Shown here: positions 13,001 through 24,100 of the stretch, piece by piece
Layout of the letters: every line of letters starts with the position of its first letter
Numbering within the stretch: position 1 is the first letter of the stretch
NCBI GenBank assembly: GCA_003952965.2
Contig: CM025855.1
Location: forward strand, 36,765,546 to 36,829,545
Source: Morella rubra
Taxonomy: Eukaryota; Streptophyta; Magnoliopsida; Fagales; Myricaceae
DNA length: 64,000 nucleotides
Direction: 5' to 3'
Translations under genes and position numbers: made by a program
The notes under the pieces: model-generated
What the model was told of the DNA's origin: nothing
Databases searched by the model: none
The model's input: only the letters and a program-made list of their open reading frames with translations

Positions 13001-13266
13001 CTTTCAGTTTGCTGATGGACATGGCTAGTAGAAGGCACTTCATTATCAGGGTCAAAAAATGTGCCTGTATAAACATCATCCAAAAGTTCTTCCATCTCAT
13101 CGACATCTTTTATCATGTCAACTTCTTCAGAAAATGAATTATCATTTGGCCTGTGCACTTCATCCTCTCCATGAAAAACCCATTGTGTATAATTCTTATC
13201 AAAGCCCTTTACCCACAAATGATCTTCTACCACACTTATGAATTCCTTAACACCCATCTGCAACAT
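10040..13266 (-). pseudogene. TNP2-like CACTA transposase, degenerate
   Basis: N-terminal part 12549-13266: GVKEFISVVEDHLWV, then WVFHGEDEVHRPND, then an acidic linker and LVKLLHIKTINNWSTKSFD, followed by NMQECPMWNESRW. The central DUF4218-like part at 11257-11905 has FFDIMIHLAIHLPQESLLAG and FRWMYPMKCFLGGTKRYLRN. The DUF4216-like part at about 10330-10800 has MNGIRFHPKQVKQYRQTQNS. An Asp-rich C-terminal tail lies at about 10070-10160. Frames change several times and stops occur, so no full protein is made. It is a plain DNA transposon gene that would bind CACTA ends and cut them. Confidence 0.75.
10659..10712 (-). repeat. 18-bp unit repeated three times inside the transposase
   Basis: Bases about 10659-10712 hold three copies of an 18-base unit (acctaataccattcatgat on the plus strand, one base overlapping). 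On the minus strand they encode three repeats of the hexapeptide around MNGIRI. The family normally has a single NGxRFH here, so this is a local in-frame expansion. Confidence 0.75.
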
Positions 13267-13689
13267 ATTCTTGTTATACTCACGAGTTATACTCTAGCCT
13301 AGAAATATATTGTCTCCTGCATTGAGAAGGGCAATTGAGCATACTTGTACTCGGAATACGAAATCTAATATGAAACCAAATCCTAGGATGGTGTCAATAG
13401 AAGTGGAAGTCCTGATTAAATTAAAATGTACTAAAAGGTTAATTTGGTTTTATATCCAAAGTGCTTGAGTTTTAACTTTATACCAGAAAATGAGTATTTG
13501 CATAAGATAAAATACAAAGTGTTTTCTGGTTAACATTTTCTCATGGTCCAGAAAAGGCAAGGTGTTTATATGATGCCATTTATGGTGTCAAGCATTGAAG
13601 GAAACCTGCAATGCCCTTATGCAAACATGGAGACCTCTTTTACAAAAACAAGCATTTGCTTAAAAAATGCATTTGGATGCTAGTCTTAA
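12540..13689 (-). repeat. Inverted copy of 32690-33900
   Basis: The transposase 5' region and its upstream sequence reappear in the opposite orientation at about 32690-33900 with very few differences; for example, the peptide segments FDPDNEVPSTSHVHQQTES are identical. The match stops exactly at 13689, where the next CACTA element starts. The two arms lie about 19 kb apart. Confidence 0.8.
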
Positions 13690-13705
13690 CACTACAAAAA
13701 AACTG

Positions 13706-14162
13706 GTCTTTAGCGTCGGTCTTTAAAAATACCATTAAAGACACCCTTTAGAGGCTGTTAAAATGCTACTGTAAACCACCTATAGCGGCCGTCAACGACC
13801 GCCGCTATAGACACCATTTAGCGACGGTCAGAGACACGTAGTTTCTAGCGGTGTTTTTTTGCAAAACGCCGCTATAGGTCAAACTTTTAGCGACGTTTTT
13901 TGAAAAAACGCCCTAAATGTTAGATTTTTAGCAGTGTTTTGCGACAAACACCACTAAAAGTTTGATCATTAGCGGCGTTTATGGAGACAAACGAACTTGT
14001 GCACAAACGCTGCTAGGAATTCGATACCTACAGTGGAGACCGCCGCTAAAGCACCCACCTTTAGCAGCATTTGTGTCAACAAACCCTGCTAAAGTTGTGT
14101 CACAAACGCTGCTATAGATACAACTTTAGCAGCGTTTATTGACACAAATGCTGCTATAAGTC
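13706..14162. repeat. Subterminal repeat array of CACTA element 1
   Basis: Around ten degenerate copies of a TTTAGCGGCGTTTGTG-like motif in both orientations, for example near 13785-13820, 13850-13905, 13965-14020, 14030-14100 and 14105-14160. In CACTA elements such arrays bind the TnpA-type protein. A few more copies sit at the right end (20328-20365). Confidence 0.7.
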
Positions 14163-15987
14163 TAATTAAAAATAATAGTTTTATTTATTAATTATAAGTT
14201 AATTAATGTAAATAATTATTTTATATATTATTATATTCCTTTTAATAAATAATTTTATTTTGTTATATATTTGAAAATTTTTATTTTAAAGGACCTACTT
14301 AATAAAATATGAAATTAGAGGGAGTGTTGCGAAAATTGAAGTTGTTATATTTTGAATAATTAGTAATATAATACTATTTAATTAGGACATATTATTTAAT
14401 TTCAAACAAAAATATATTGTGAGATTAGCTTATGCAATTAAAGTACATAACTTAATATATGGTCTTAGAAGCTATGATTTAGTCATTAGGTATATAGGTA
14501 CATACATATAAAGTACTTAGTTAATTAGCACATATCATTATATAATAAAACATATAACAAATATTATTAGTATTTTTACTCAAATATTTTAACCATTATA
14601 TATTAATAATATGCTATATTTTTCATACCAAGTATAAGGATTGATTTAAACGCTATTACAAATTACAAAAAAAAAAACATATAACATGTAGTATATAGCT
14701 TATTATTAAAAAAACTGAAACACTATAGATTTTTTTAAAAAAGGGTCAAAACAGTGAGTATATACATTATATTATTTAATGTATTAATACGTTTTAAAAA
14801 GAATGATGCAGCCAAATAGTTCGAGAATCATCCCTTATGAAATCTAACGGAACAAATCTTTTAAGCAAAATTTTTCCGTCGATTCTTTTCATTTTGGCCG
14901 GGGTGTGGGTTATCTTTATTTTTTTTTCTAAATTTACTATTTATCTTTTAAACTTTGGAAGAAATTTTAGATTTTTATTGTTTGGTTGTGGGTCCAGGTC
15001 CTGCTTTAGGTCCTGATTTTGGGGTTCAAACCATGTTTTGAACCCAATTCGTGAACCAGCGTTTGGCTGGGTTAAAGGTGATTGCGACACACTCACGTGT
15101 CACACGCTAATTGGCATGGTCAGCACAAAAGTTACTTTAAAGTTTACCTGCTAACCTGTTATTCCGACAAAAAAGCTGTCCTCGAAATTTGCTTTCTAAC
15201 ATAATACAAACGCAACACAAATATTTCAGCCTGCAATAAATACGTGTTGGGTAATTCGTCAGCGGGAAGCCTGCAACCTTTATCTCCCTCTCCCTTTTCC
15301 CTGCTCACTGTCGTGCACCACTTCCAGAGACATTTCGCTTGACAAGAGCGGGCCATCTCACACGAGCGAAAGGAGTTGCAAAACAAAAAAACAAATCCTA
15401 ACCCTCCCGCAGTAAAGAGTTTCTCTCATATCCATTTATGGGTTAGAAATCGCGACAGATACATATCTTTTACGTGGTACTTGAGTTTTTTTGCGTTGGT
15501 TTGTGTCCCTCTTATTCCTTATAACATAGCATAGATATGCTTTTTCCTAAAGGCTGATAATATTACTTTGATCCAGCAACACATTCAAAGGGAGTATGTA
15601 GTAATTATCTGATTTAGTTTCTTGCTTCTTCGATCCAAATTTTTGGTTATGTGTATAGTTTTATGAGACTTCCTGATCTTTCTTTTTAACTTTGTCAAGT
15701 AAATCCTTACGGCCCTGTAGTTTTCAACCAGTTTAGCTTTTATTTTATTTTCTTGTTGCAAGTTTCAGGCTATCAATCGTGTTATTATAAGATCTTCACC
15801 TCTTTCATTTTCTATTTTCTTGTTTATAGTTTTACTTCTTCATTTTTCATCCACTCAAAAGGCAGTATTGGGGACGCAATTATGGTGCCATGTTCATCCC
15901 CAGATCATCAATCAATCTCTCTCCACAAGCAAATAAAAACCCAAGAAAAAGTGCTCAGGCTTTCAGTTCAAAAGCAATGGAAAAATC
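14163..15987. other. AT-rich interior of CACTA element 1
   Basis: No recognised gene. 14160-15000 is very AT-rich and looks like filler between the subterminal repeats and the internal cargo. 15150-15420 and 15750-15985 have more balanced composition and may be more captured host sequence, but I recognise no domain. Confidence 0.4.
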
Positions 15988-16709
15988 ACGTGTCTCGAAC
16001 ATCCTCAAAAAATTTCTTTAGCCGTGTTCTATACTGACTGGTATCTTTATCCGTGTGAGTATCAGACTCTCCCTTGAACCAGATAAGAGCTCTGATCTAG
16101 CAACCATCGTGTAAAGAGGCTCTGCTGATCAAGTAGTTATCGTATAAATATGATCCCTTGGCCCACAGACTGATTTTAGTCCAGGCAATGGCACACGGGA
16201 CCAAATTGATAACCCCCAAGTTAGGGTACTCCGCCAAGATGGCATGCACGAAAGGCATACTGAGTCCAATGCTGCAAGTTTTGTTGGTGTCGATGTCTTT
16301 GTGAAGAGGTTCATAGGCTTTAACCCAGTGGCGGATGCAGGGGCGACCCTAGGCGGCCTCCCCCCATTGCACGCCCAAAACAAAATTGTATATGTAATTT
16401 TTTTTTTTTTTTTTTGGCCTGGACTTGTGGGGGTCCGATCCCCATAGACCCAGGCCAACCCACTCCTCTTCCTCCTCCTCCTCCTCCTCCTCTTCCTCCC
16501 TCCTTCTTCTTCTTCTTCTTCAATAATATCTTAGGGTTATAGAGGTTTCTACCTGAAAATTTCTAATTTTTTAATTTTTTTTTCGAAAATAAATAGAAAA
16601 TCCACTCATATTTTTGTGTCCCAAATTAATTATTTAGCTGATTTTTGTTTGGTTAGGTTTTTCATGCCTTGAATTTTCATGGAGTTCTTGCTGCTCAAAC
16701 TATCATTTT

Positions 16710-16776
<67 letters not shown>

Positions 16777-17050
16777 GCAACGTTTTCAAAATATGCAAAT
16801 CAGTAGGATTATTTGTCACCTTCACTCTCAGCAAATAGTATGTATGTGTATTTTAAAAAATTTTAATGCTTTTAATCCTTAATTTTCGATATTTTAACTC
16901 TAAGACATTTTTTGCATTACGTAGGAAAATTTTTTTGATCCGCCACTGCTTTAACCCATGTCTTTTGAGCTAAAACGTAGGATGGAAGGTTCGGGCTTGC
17001 ACTCAGAAGGAATCAGACCTTTCCAATGAGCAGTAACATTGGCACCCTCT
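15988..17050 (-). pseudogene. Captured fragment of a plant SGNH carbohydrate esterase (sialate O-acetylesterase-like)
   Basis: Minus-strand translation gives IPSECKPEPSILRFSSK (about 16960-17015), then across the hAT MITE EPLHKDIDTNKTCSIG, MPFVHAILAEYPNLGV and NLVPCAIAWTKISLWAKGS (16145-16318). IRALIWFKGESDTHTDKD and a KKFFEDVRD stretch follow down to about 15990. These match, in order, the middle of the plant esterase family typified by Arabidopsis At4g34215. The N-terminal GQSN nucleophile block and the C-terminal catalytic His block are absent. The usual Gly-Gly after the PCA block is Ala-Trp here. The segment is a non-functional gene piece carried by the CACTA element and later split by a MITE. 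Confidence 0.75.
16326..16948. mobile_element. hAT MITE (Tip100-like) with a perfect 8-bp target duplication
   Basis: It starts CAGTGGCGGATGCAGG at 16326 and ends ...GATCCGCCACTG at 16948. Both sides carry CTTTAACC (16318-16325 and 16949-16956). The interior holds long T runs, a pyrimidine-rich stretch at 16465-16520 and an (AT)n run at 16714-16747, with no coding capacity. The right 100 bases match the left end of the hAT remnant at 7209 in inverted orientation, marking them as one family. Confidence 0.9.
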
Positions 17051-20000
17051 CCAAATAGTTTCGTTCGCACCCTCTTCCTCCTCTTACTTCTAATGTGAGT
17101 AATTTCACATAAGAAGTAGTTGGCAAATGAAAAAAGAAACGCAGATCGGCAAATACAACAATGCCATCGCCATACATGGGTTTTTATTCATTTGTCAATT
17201 GAAACTGTTTTTGCCCCATTTAGTCGCAGAAGACTTACAAGTGATGCATTGTTTTTTCCACAGGATATAAAGGAGAAGGCTAAAGAAACAAGAGCAATAA
17301 AAGTAGTAGGCTTTCGTCTTTTACTTCTTTCTCCCCGCCTCTATTGCATTGGATTTGCTGCAACCAAAATGGGCAAAAAGGTGCAGGTTGCATGAAGACC
17401 CAAGACTTTGACGCTTTGGGATAGTGGACAGCTGCGCGAGCCCTGCGCAAGGTCCCGTGAAGGCAAGCGAGATGCCCACTTCCCAGAATGGGATTGTTGG
17501 CAGTCGCTCGAGCCCCACATGAGGCATGAAATGCGAGCAAGCTATAGGTCAGCAACTTTGTTTTGTTCAATTGCTTAAAAAACAAAAGAGCCTCACGTGA
17601 CATGTCAATGGCTGTGAAAGACATGGTCAGCAAATTTGGTTTTGTTTTGACTGCTCAGTGCTCACGAAAGTTGCATTATATATATATATATATGCAGAAC
17701 ATTTAACAAGATGTCGGCACATTTAAAGAGGATTGTCGGATGAGAGTTTAAGCGTGTCAGGTGAGATCATTGAGGCAGGTGAAGTTCAGCCAGGGTCCAA
17801 CTCACTTAACCAGAACTAGAACCTATACCCTGAACCAAAACTTGAACCCACGTCCAAACAAGCCCTATAGGGTTCATATCTTTTTCGCTCCATACCTCTT
17901 CTCTCCCTCCGCCCCCTTCCAGACGCCGTCAACCTCTGTCCTTCGCCATCATCCATGGCAGCAAAAATCTTACAGATTTAGAGCCCCTTATGTGCCGTCA
18001 CAGAGAAGCTAAGAGAGTGTAGATTATGCATTGTTGCTTGAGGTTTGCCTATTGGGGTTTCTTTTCCATAGGCCGACCACCTCCTAGTCGAAGCATGGCA
18101 AAAATCTGATACATCCTCTTGCTAGCATCAAATCGACGAGCTGCGTGGCCTCTGTTTTTCTGGTGCTATGTGCTTCCTTTTTTTTTGTTTGCGCCCAATT
18201 TGCTCTGTGTTATTAGTTTTGGGCTATTGGTGAATGAAATTAATGGAATTAAGCCAAAAATGAAAAGCACGCGCAGTTTTTTTTTAAAATTCTTCTATGC
18301 ATTATTCAGCGTAAATTGTTGTTCTAATTATTTTATTTCACTTGAACGTAGTCTTTCTAGTTCTTTTTTTGTGAGATGATTATTGCATGCAACTTGTTTG
18401 CTTAAATGGTCTAGTTGCAATGTTGCATTTTTATGTCTTACGAAGAGCTGCTACCTACTTGCTTGGTGAAGGATCCAAAAAGGCGCCCAACTTCAAAAAA
18501 GCTATTAAAGCACCCTTTTCCAAACAAGCATTCTTGATGGCCTTGCTCCTTTAAGTGATCGTTTTAGGACGCTGAAGGTCTCTTGCCTATCCAAACTCTC
18601 CCTTTGTAGCTTGTACACACTGTTTAAGGCATGCATGGCATAATGACTTATGATATCATTCTTCTGAATTGTCTTCTCTTGTTCAAAAAAGAGAGGCTAA
18701 TCTTTTTGTGCAGAACAAAGCTCTGCATGGCGATAAAGAACATTTATCGCAGGTGACAATTCTTTGAAGTCATTGTCTAGAATAGATTATAGCCAATATG
18801 CCCTGATGGTTCTTTCTGTTATGATATGAAATTAGTACCTAATTGATCCTCTCTAAAATGAGCATCTTAGACATTGTCGAGTTTCTATGTTTTTTCTTAT
18901 ATTAGGACTGTATATACATGGTTGTTTTGATGTTTGTTGAGGATGACGTGATTGTGAGTAGTCCAAGAGCTGTAGTTCAAGAAATGGAAGAAATGAGGGT
19001 AAGAGTTCTGGACAGAGTACTAATTTTGCACAACATATCATTTTTGAGCATAAGAAATTTTTTATTTATTTATTTTAGGTGCTATCCAGATTCTTTATTG
19101 GCGAAAGTTTGGTAAATCTTCAGTTTGGAGCTTAGTTGAAGTCTACATATTCCCCTAATAATTATTTAAGTTGTGTAGGTGATTCGAATTAAGTTAAGTG
19201 TTAATACTGCTGGTTTTATTTAGGTTCAGGGGGTTACATGGTATGTTATAGAGCTATGAATTGTTAGTCTGAATTGTATGTCCTAGGGATACTTTACAAA
19301 GAAGTTCTTCTACTTCCAATTCCTTTTTTTAATTTGCATCTTTTCTTCAGGTCTCACAGAGTCCATCCTTTAGCATGGGTAGTGGTATTCTTCACCAACA
19401 GAAGTTTCAGGTAGGTATATCCTGGCTTCTGCTCCTATGTTTCCCTAACTTCCCCTTCAATTTTGTTCTTATGGAATTGTGAGATGCATGATGGTTGAAT
19501 GGATATACTTATGATGAAAGAAGCTGGGTTATTTTCAGTATATCTATAATGTCCTAGAAAAGTTTGAATATGTATTGCATATGTTAAACTGCACAAATCC
19601 GTTGATTGAAAAAACTTTAGTGGCCTCCTTTTCTTTGGTCACCAAGTTACCGCAACTTTTCATTTTTCAATAAAAATTGGTTCTTATTCGTATTAAATGC
19701 TGATAATATAGCATGCCTCTGCAATGTTCAAGGATAAGCCTGAATTTTTAAGTTCATTATGTTAGGCTATGTGGAGCTTGGTTTTTTATATCCAACCCGG
19801 ATAGTACTGACCCAATTCAATGAAAAGTGTTTTACGGTTTAAATTGAGATTTTTTGTGAGGCTTAGTCCATGGAGCGGAGGCTTGGGCCGATAGGAGAAT
19901 CTAGAGTTGCTTATAGCCTTATATACAAGTAGATATTTTGTTTACATAAATTTTTGTTTATTTCTATTTCTCATGTGATATTTGTTTTCAATTACAGGAA

Positions 20001-20320
20001 TTCAAGAGGATGTTGATGTGTAAAAGGAGGAAGATTTTAATTGGTCCTTGTTTATTGTGTTGTATTTGAATATTTTAGTTGGTCCTTGCTTATTGTTATT
20101 TTATATTAGAAACTTGTTACTTTTTAGATTACTTGTAGAGATTCTTGTGTTTGTTGTAAAACATTATTAATCAATGATGAAGTATATTTTGTTTTATTAT
20201 CTTATTCTTTAAGTTTTTACATCCAATGAATTATGGTTATTAAAATAAATTTGTATTACCAATTATAGGAAAAAAATTAGTGATGTTTTAAAAATGCTGG
20301 CACATAACCCAAAAAAAAAT
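17051..20320 (+). other. Interior of CACTA element 1, no firm gene
   Basis: I recognise no protein domain. Two short stretches look like exons with good splice borders. One is about 18910-18999 (ends ATGAGG before gtaaga; reads VLMFVEDDVIVSSPRAVVQ). The other is 19351-19410 (after tcttcag, ends TTTCAG before gtaggta; reads SQSPSFSMGSGILHQQKF). They might belong to a TnpA-like gene of the element, but this is a guess. An (AT)n run lies at 17677-17693. Confidence 0.35.
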
Positions 20321-20382
20321 TCTGGCATAGACTTTTAGCGGTGGTGACCTGATTGCGGCTAAAGGCTGTTTTTTTTGTAGTG

Positions 20383-20600
20383 ATGGGAAGGACTAACAAA
20401 GAGTTGAACAATTTAGAAAATGATTTACCCTTCATTTGAATTAAATTAAATGAAGACATATTCAACCTTGTAGGGTAGAATTTTCTATTGACTAACTTGA
20501 CATTTTCCTTTGACATCTATTTTCTACCCTTACCAAACACAAGAGAAGTTGAAAATATTTTCAAAAAAGATATTTTCAGGCGAAACAAACGCAGCCTAAA
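20383..20600. mobile_element. Possible short MITE next to CACTA element 1
   Basis: The right edge reads CGAAACAAACGCAGCC (20580-20596), the inverse of the GGCTGCGTTTG-type ends common in small plant DNA transposons. A related stretch occurs at 30326-30400. The left end and target duplication are not clear. Confidence 0.3.
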
Positions 20601-20838
20601 TCTCCAAATTTTTGAAATCAATCAATTGCATCCTAAAATAAAATCTAACGATCAAAATATGTCACAACTCATTTATAATACATGTGGAATGATTTTGATG
20701 GTCGAATCTTTTTTAGGAGGTGAGATAAACATGTCAAAAGGTAATAGTTGGGACCTATTTGAGATTGCTTTGATAATTGGAAGCAAAGTTACTTTTTTCT
20801 TTGAAAAAAAAAAAAACACACTCCAAGCCATGCAGTAA

Positions 20839-21155
20839 TAGGATGAAGAAGAATCATTTATATCTCATTCATGAAAGAATCGACATTACAAAGGTGTATA
20901 TATATACACTTAAGAAAATTCCTATCCGCACAAGCGATATGTCGAGCACCTGGCGTGTGTAACCTCAAGGTGTAGGGACCACTGACACTCGGTTATAAAA
21001 GCAGCCCAAGAATTACAACAGAATCACAACAAACAATATTTGAAAAGCTACGTGACTCAAGACTGTTCTTGAAGGGATGCTAAGGTGGAGGGTGACTTAG
21101 AAGGAGAAGATTGATCTGGCTGCTTCATAGGCACATCTCTAGTTAGTTTAATACA
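20839..21155 (-). repeat. 3' LTR of the copia fossil
   Basis: 317 bases that pair with 25232-25549. On the minus strand it begins TGTATTAAACTAACTAGAG just after the purine tract. Confidence 0.85.
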
Positions 21156-24100
21156 CCCCATCAAGTCAAGCGGTGTGTCAACAACAACTAGACTCGGATG
21201 AAGAGTAATAAAATGTGCTAGAGGGAGAGGTTTAGTGAGCAAATCAGCAATCTGATCTTGACTAGAGATGAAGGAGACTTGAAAGAGTTTTTGCAGCCAC
21301 TCGATCACAGACAAAGTGGAAATCGATATCCATATGCTTTGTGCGCGAATGCAACACATGATTTGGAGACAAATAAGTTGCGCCAAGATTGTCACACCAT
21401 AGTGTTAAAGGAGAGCGAAGATAGATGTTGAGCTCACTAAGGAGGCTCTGCACCCATAAGAGATCGGCAGTGGCATTGGCTAAGGATTTATACTCAGCCT
21501 CAGTATTAGAGCATGCCACTGTACGCTCCTTGCGAGACCCCCAAGAGACTAGATTTGCACCAAGAAAAATACAGAAACCTCCGGTAGAGCGTCGGTCGTT
21601 AGGGCAACCTGCCCAATCCGCATCAGAGAATGCTTGAAGTGTAAAGGAAGAAGAGTGGCGAATGAGCAAACCAAAATTCAACGTCTGTTTAAGATACCGC
21701 AAGATCCTTTTGACAGCTTGTCAATGAGGAATTTTTGGGCAGTGCATGAATTGATATACCTTGTTGACAGCAAAGGTAACATCCGGCTGAGTAAATGAGA
21801 GGCATTGAAGACTACCCATAATACTTTGGTAAAGAGTGGCATCTGAAAATTCTGTTGAATTAGTCATGGACAGACGTATGGAAGAAGCCATGGGAGAAGA
21901 AATATCATTCGCAAAGAGCATGTTGGTGTGTTCAAGCAAGTCAAAATGTACTTGCACTGAGATAAAAGAATACCAAAGGAGAGGTATGAGACTTCAACAC
22001 CGAGAAAATAGGTCAATGCACCAAGATCCTTAACAAGAAATGTCGAACTCAAAAAATCAATGAGAGCAGTGACGTTGGAGACAATGTTCGAAATCAGAAC
22101 AATAACGTCAACATACACCAATGCATAAATTACAACCGAATGTTACCTATAGACAAACAAAGAAGGATCAAATTTAGCAGCAGAGAAGCCAAAATCCAGT
22201 AGACATGCACTCAGTTTAGCAAACCTAGCCCTTGGAGCTTGCTTAAGGCCATAAATGGCCTTCTGAAGCTTGCAAACATGGTTAGGGTAGTCCGGATGAA
22301 GAAAATCGAGAGGCTGAGACATAAAGACAGATTCGGCCAATTCACCATGGAGGAAGGCATTCTGAATGTCAATCTGTCGTAAGGGCCAGTTCTGAGCTGC
22401 AGCAAGACAAATAACAGTACGAATGGTAGTAGTCTTGACAACTGGGCTAAAAGTATCAGAGTAGTTGATCCCCTCACGCTAATGGAAGCCTTTGGCCAAA
22501 AGTCTGGCCTTCCTCCACTCAAGAGAGCCATCAGCATATTATTTGGTGTGAAAAACCCACCTGCAACCAATGATATTAGCAGAGGAAGGAGGGGGAACCA
22601 AGGTCCACGTTTGGCTCTGGAGAAGAGCTTAAAACTCACGGGTCATAGCCTCACGCAACTCAGAATGACGAGTAGTAGCACCATAGAAGTTGGGTTCTTC
22701 GAGTACCTTAGCAGTGGTGGTGAGACAGTGTTGGAGAGATGGATAAACGATTTTACCATCAGTGAGCACACGGGGTCCACTAGCATTAGTGTGAGACTGG
22801 GTGAGAATGGGAGAACGTGGAGGAAAAATTGGAGGCGGAGAAGGTGCAGGAGGGGGCACGGGTCAGTTGAAGACATGGGAGATAAAGGAGAAGAAGAAAC
22901 AAAGAGAGTCGGTGTAGAAGAATGAGAAAGAGATGCAGGTATAGGCCTAAGTATAAAAGAGGAAAAAAAAAGGTAAAGAGACGTGAGTGGGAGAGGAAGG
23001 CATAGTGGGACACATAGAGGTGGAAAAAGGAAATAAAGACTCAATAAACAGCACATCACGTTAAATATATAATTTGTTCATAGGCACATAAAGACATTTG
23101 TATCCTTTGTGGGCCGAGCTATAGCCCAAGAAAAGGCAAGGAATGGATTTGTAATGAATTTTATGATTATTGTAGGGATGTAAATTATGCCAGTATTGAG
23201 AATCAAACACTTTGAGACATTTATAATCCAGTTATGTTTTGTAAAGTAATTGGTGGGGGGGATTTGTGATTTAAAGAAGGAGAGGAAGGAGATTAATAAG
23301 ATAAATGGTAGTGTGAAAAGCATCAGCCCAAAACTTTTATGGTAGAGAGGCAGAGGCGAGGAGAGCAAGTCCGGTTTCCATAATATGATGGTGTTTACGT
23401 TCTACAGTTCTATTTTGTTGATGTGTGTGAGGGCAAGAAAGACGATGAGAAATGCCTTGCGGTTTTAAGAGACGATTAAGAGGACGAAATTCACCACCAC
23501 AATCACTTTGAACCATTTTAATTTTAGAGTCAAAAAATCATTCAACGTGAGTCTGAAAATTAGTGAAAGTAGCAGTAGCATCTCCCTCAGAGGCAAGAGG
23601 ATAAAACCATGTAAAACGATTAAAATCGTCAACAAAAGAGATATAATATTGAAAACTATCTTTAGAAATATAGGGAGATGGGCCCCAAACATCAACAAAA
23701 ATTAACTATAAAGGAGAAACAGAACGATTAACACTATTGGGAAAGAGAAGCTGATGACATTTAGTAAGAGGACACTCTTGGCAAAAAAAGTCAACCTGAG
23801 AAAAAAGGGACGATAGACACTTGGAATGTAAAATGCGCTGGACCAGCTGAAGAAACGGATGACCAAGACACATATGCTTGCATTCAACAGAAGTCCTTTC
23901 ACCAATGCAAGCAGAGGAAGAATTAGGCATAGGTGAGAGAAAATGGTATAAATCATTACGGGTGGGGCCTTGAAGAAGAAGCTTGCTGGTTTGTTTGTCC
24001 TTCACACAAAAATGAAAAGAGTGAAACCAAGTTTTTGGTAATAGAGGGAACACAGAGTAATTGACATAAAAGAAAGGAGGAGGAACCAACGTGAAGAGAG

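Larger units (their letters stand above)
10010..13689 (-). mobile_element. Truncated CACTA (En/Spm) element carrying a TNP2-type transposase
   Basis: The minus strand carries a broken TNP2-type transposase with its 5' end near 13266 and its C-terminus near 10030. The 5' non-coding part, about 13300-13689, matches 32690-33110 in reverse, which shows it belongs to the element. The outer end of this element is not visible: at 13690 another CACTA element begins, and I found no CACTA terminus on the left side. Confidence 0.65.
13690..20382. mobile_element. CACTA element 1, about 6.7 kb
   Basis: The left end is CACTACAAAAAAACTGGTC at 13690 and the right end is its inverse, ...GCTGTTTTTTTTGTAGTG, ending at 20382. 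Both ends are followed inward by TTTAGCGGCG-type subterminal repeats. The 3-base flanks differ (taa on the left, atg on the right), so the target duplication has decayed, or the ends come from a rearranged insertion. No transposase of the TNP2 type is seen inside. The interior holds a captured esterase fragment, an hAT MITE and possible spliced exons of a second element gene. Confidence 0.7.

Noticed and set aside
10040-13266. The TNP2 transposase as the gene of CACTA element 1
   Set aside because: The terminus at 13690 points away from it, so the transposase lies outside that element.
13706-14162. Regularly spaced short repeats that might suggest a CRISPR array
   Set aside because: The units are degenerate, occur in both orientations and sit at the end of a CACTA element; they are subterminal repeats.
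22482-22925. Plus-strand open frame of 147 codons
   Set aside because: It is the antisense of the copia fossil and has no domain.
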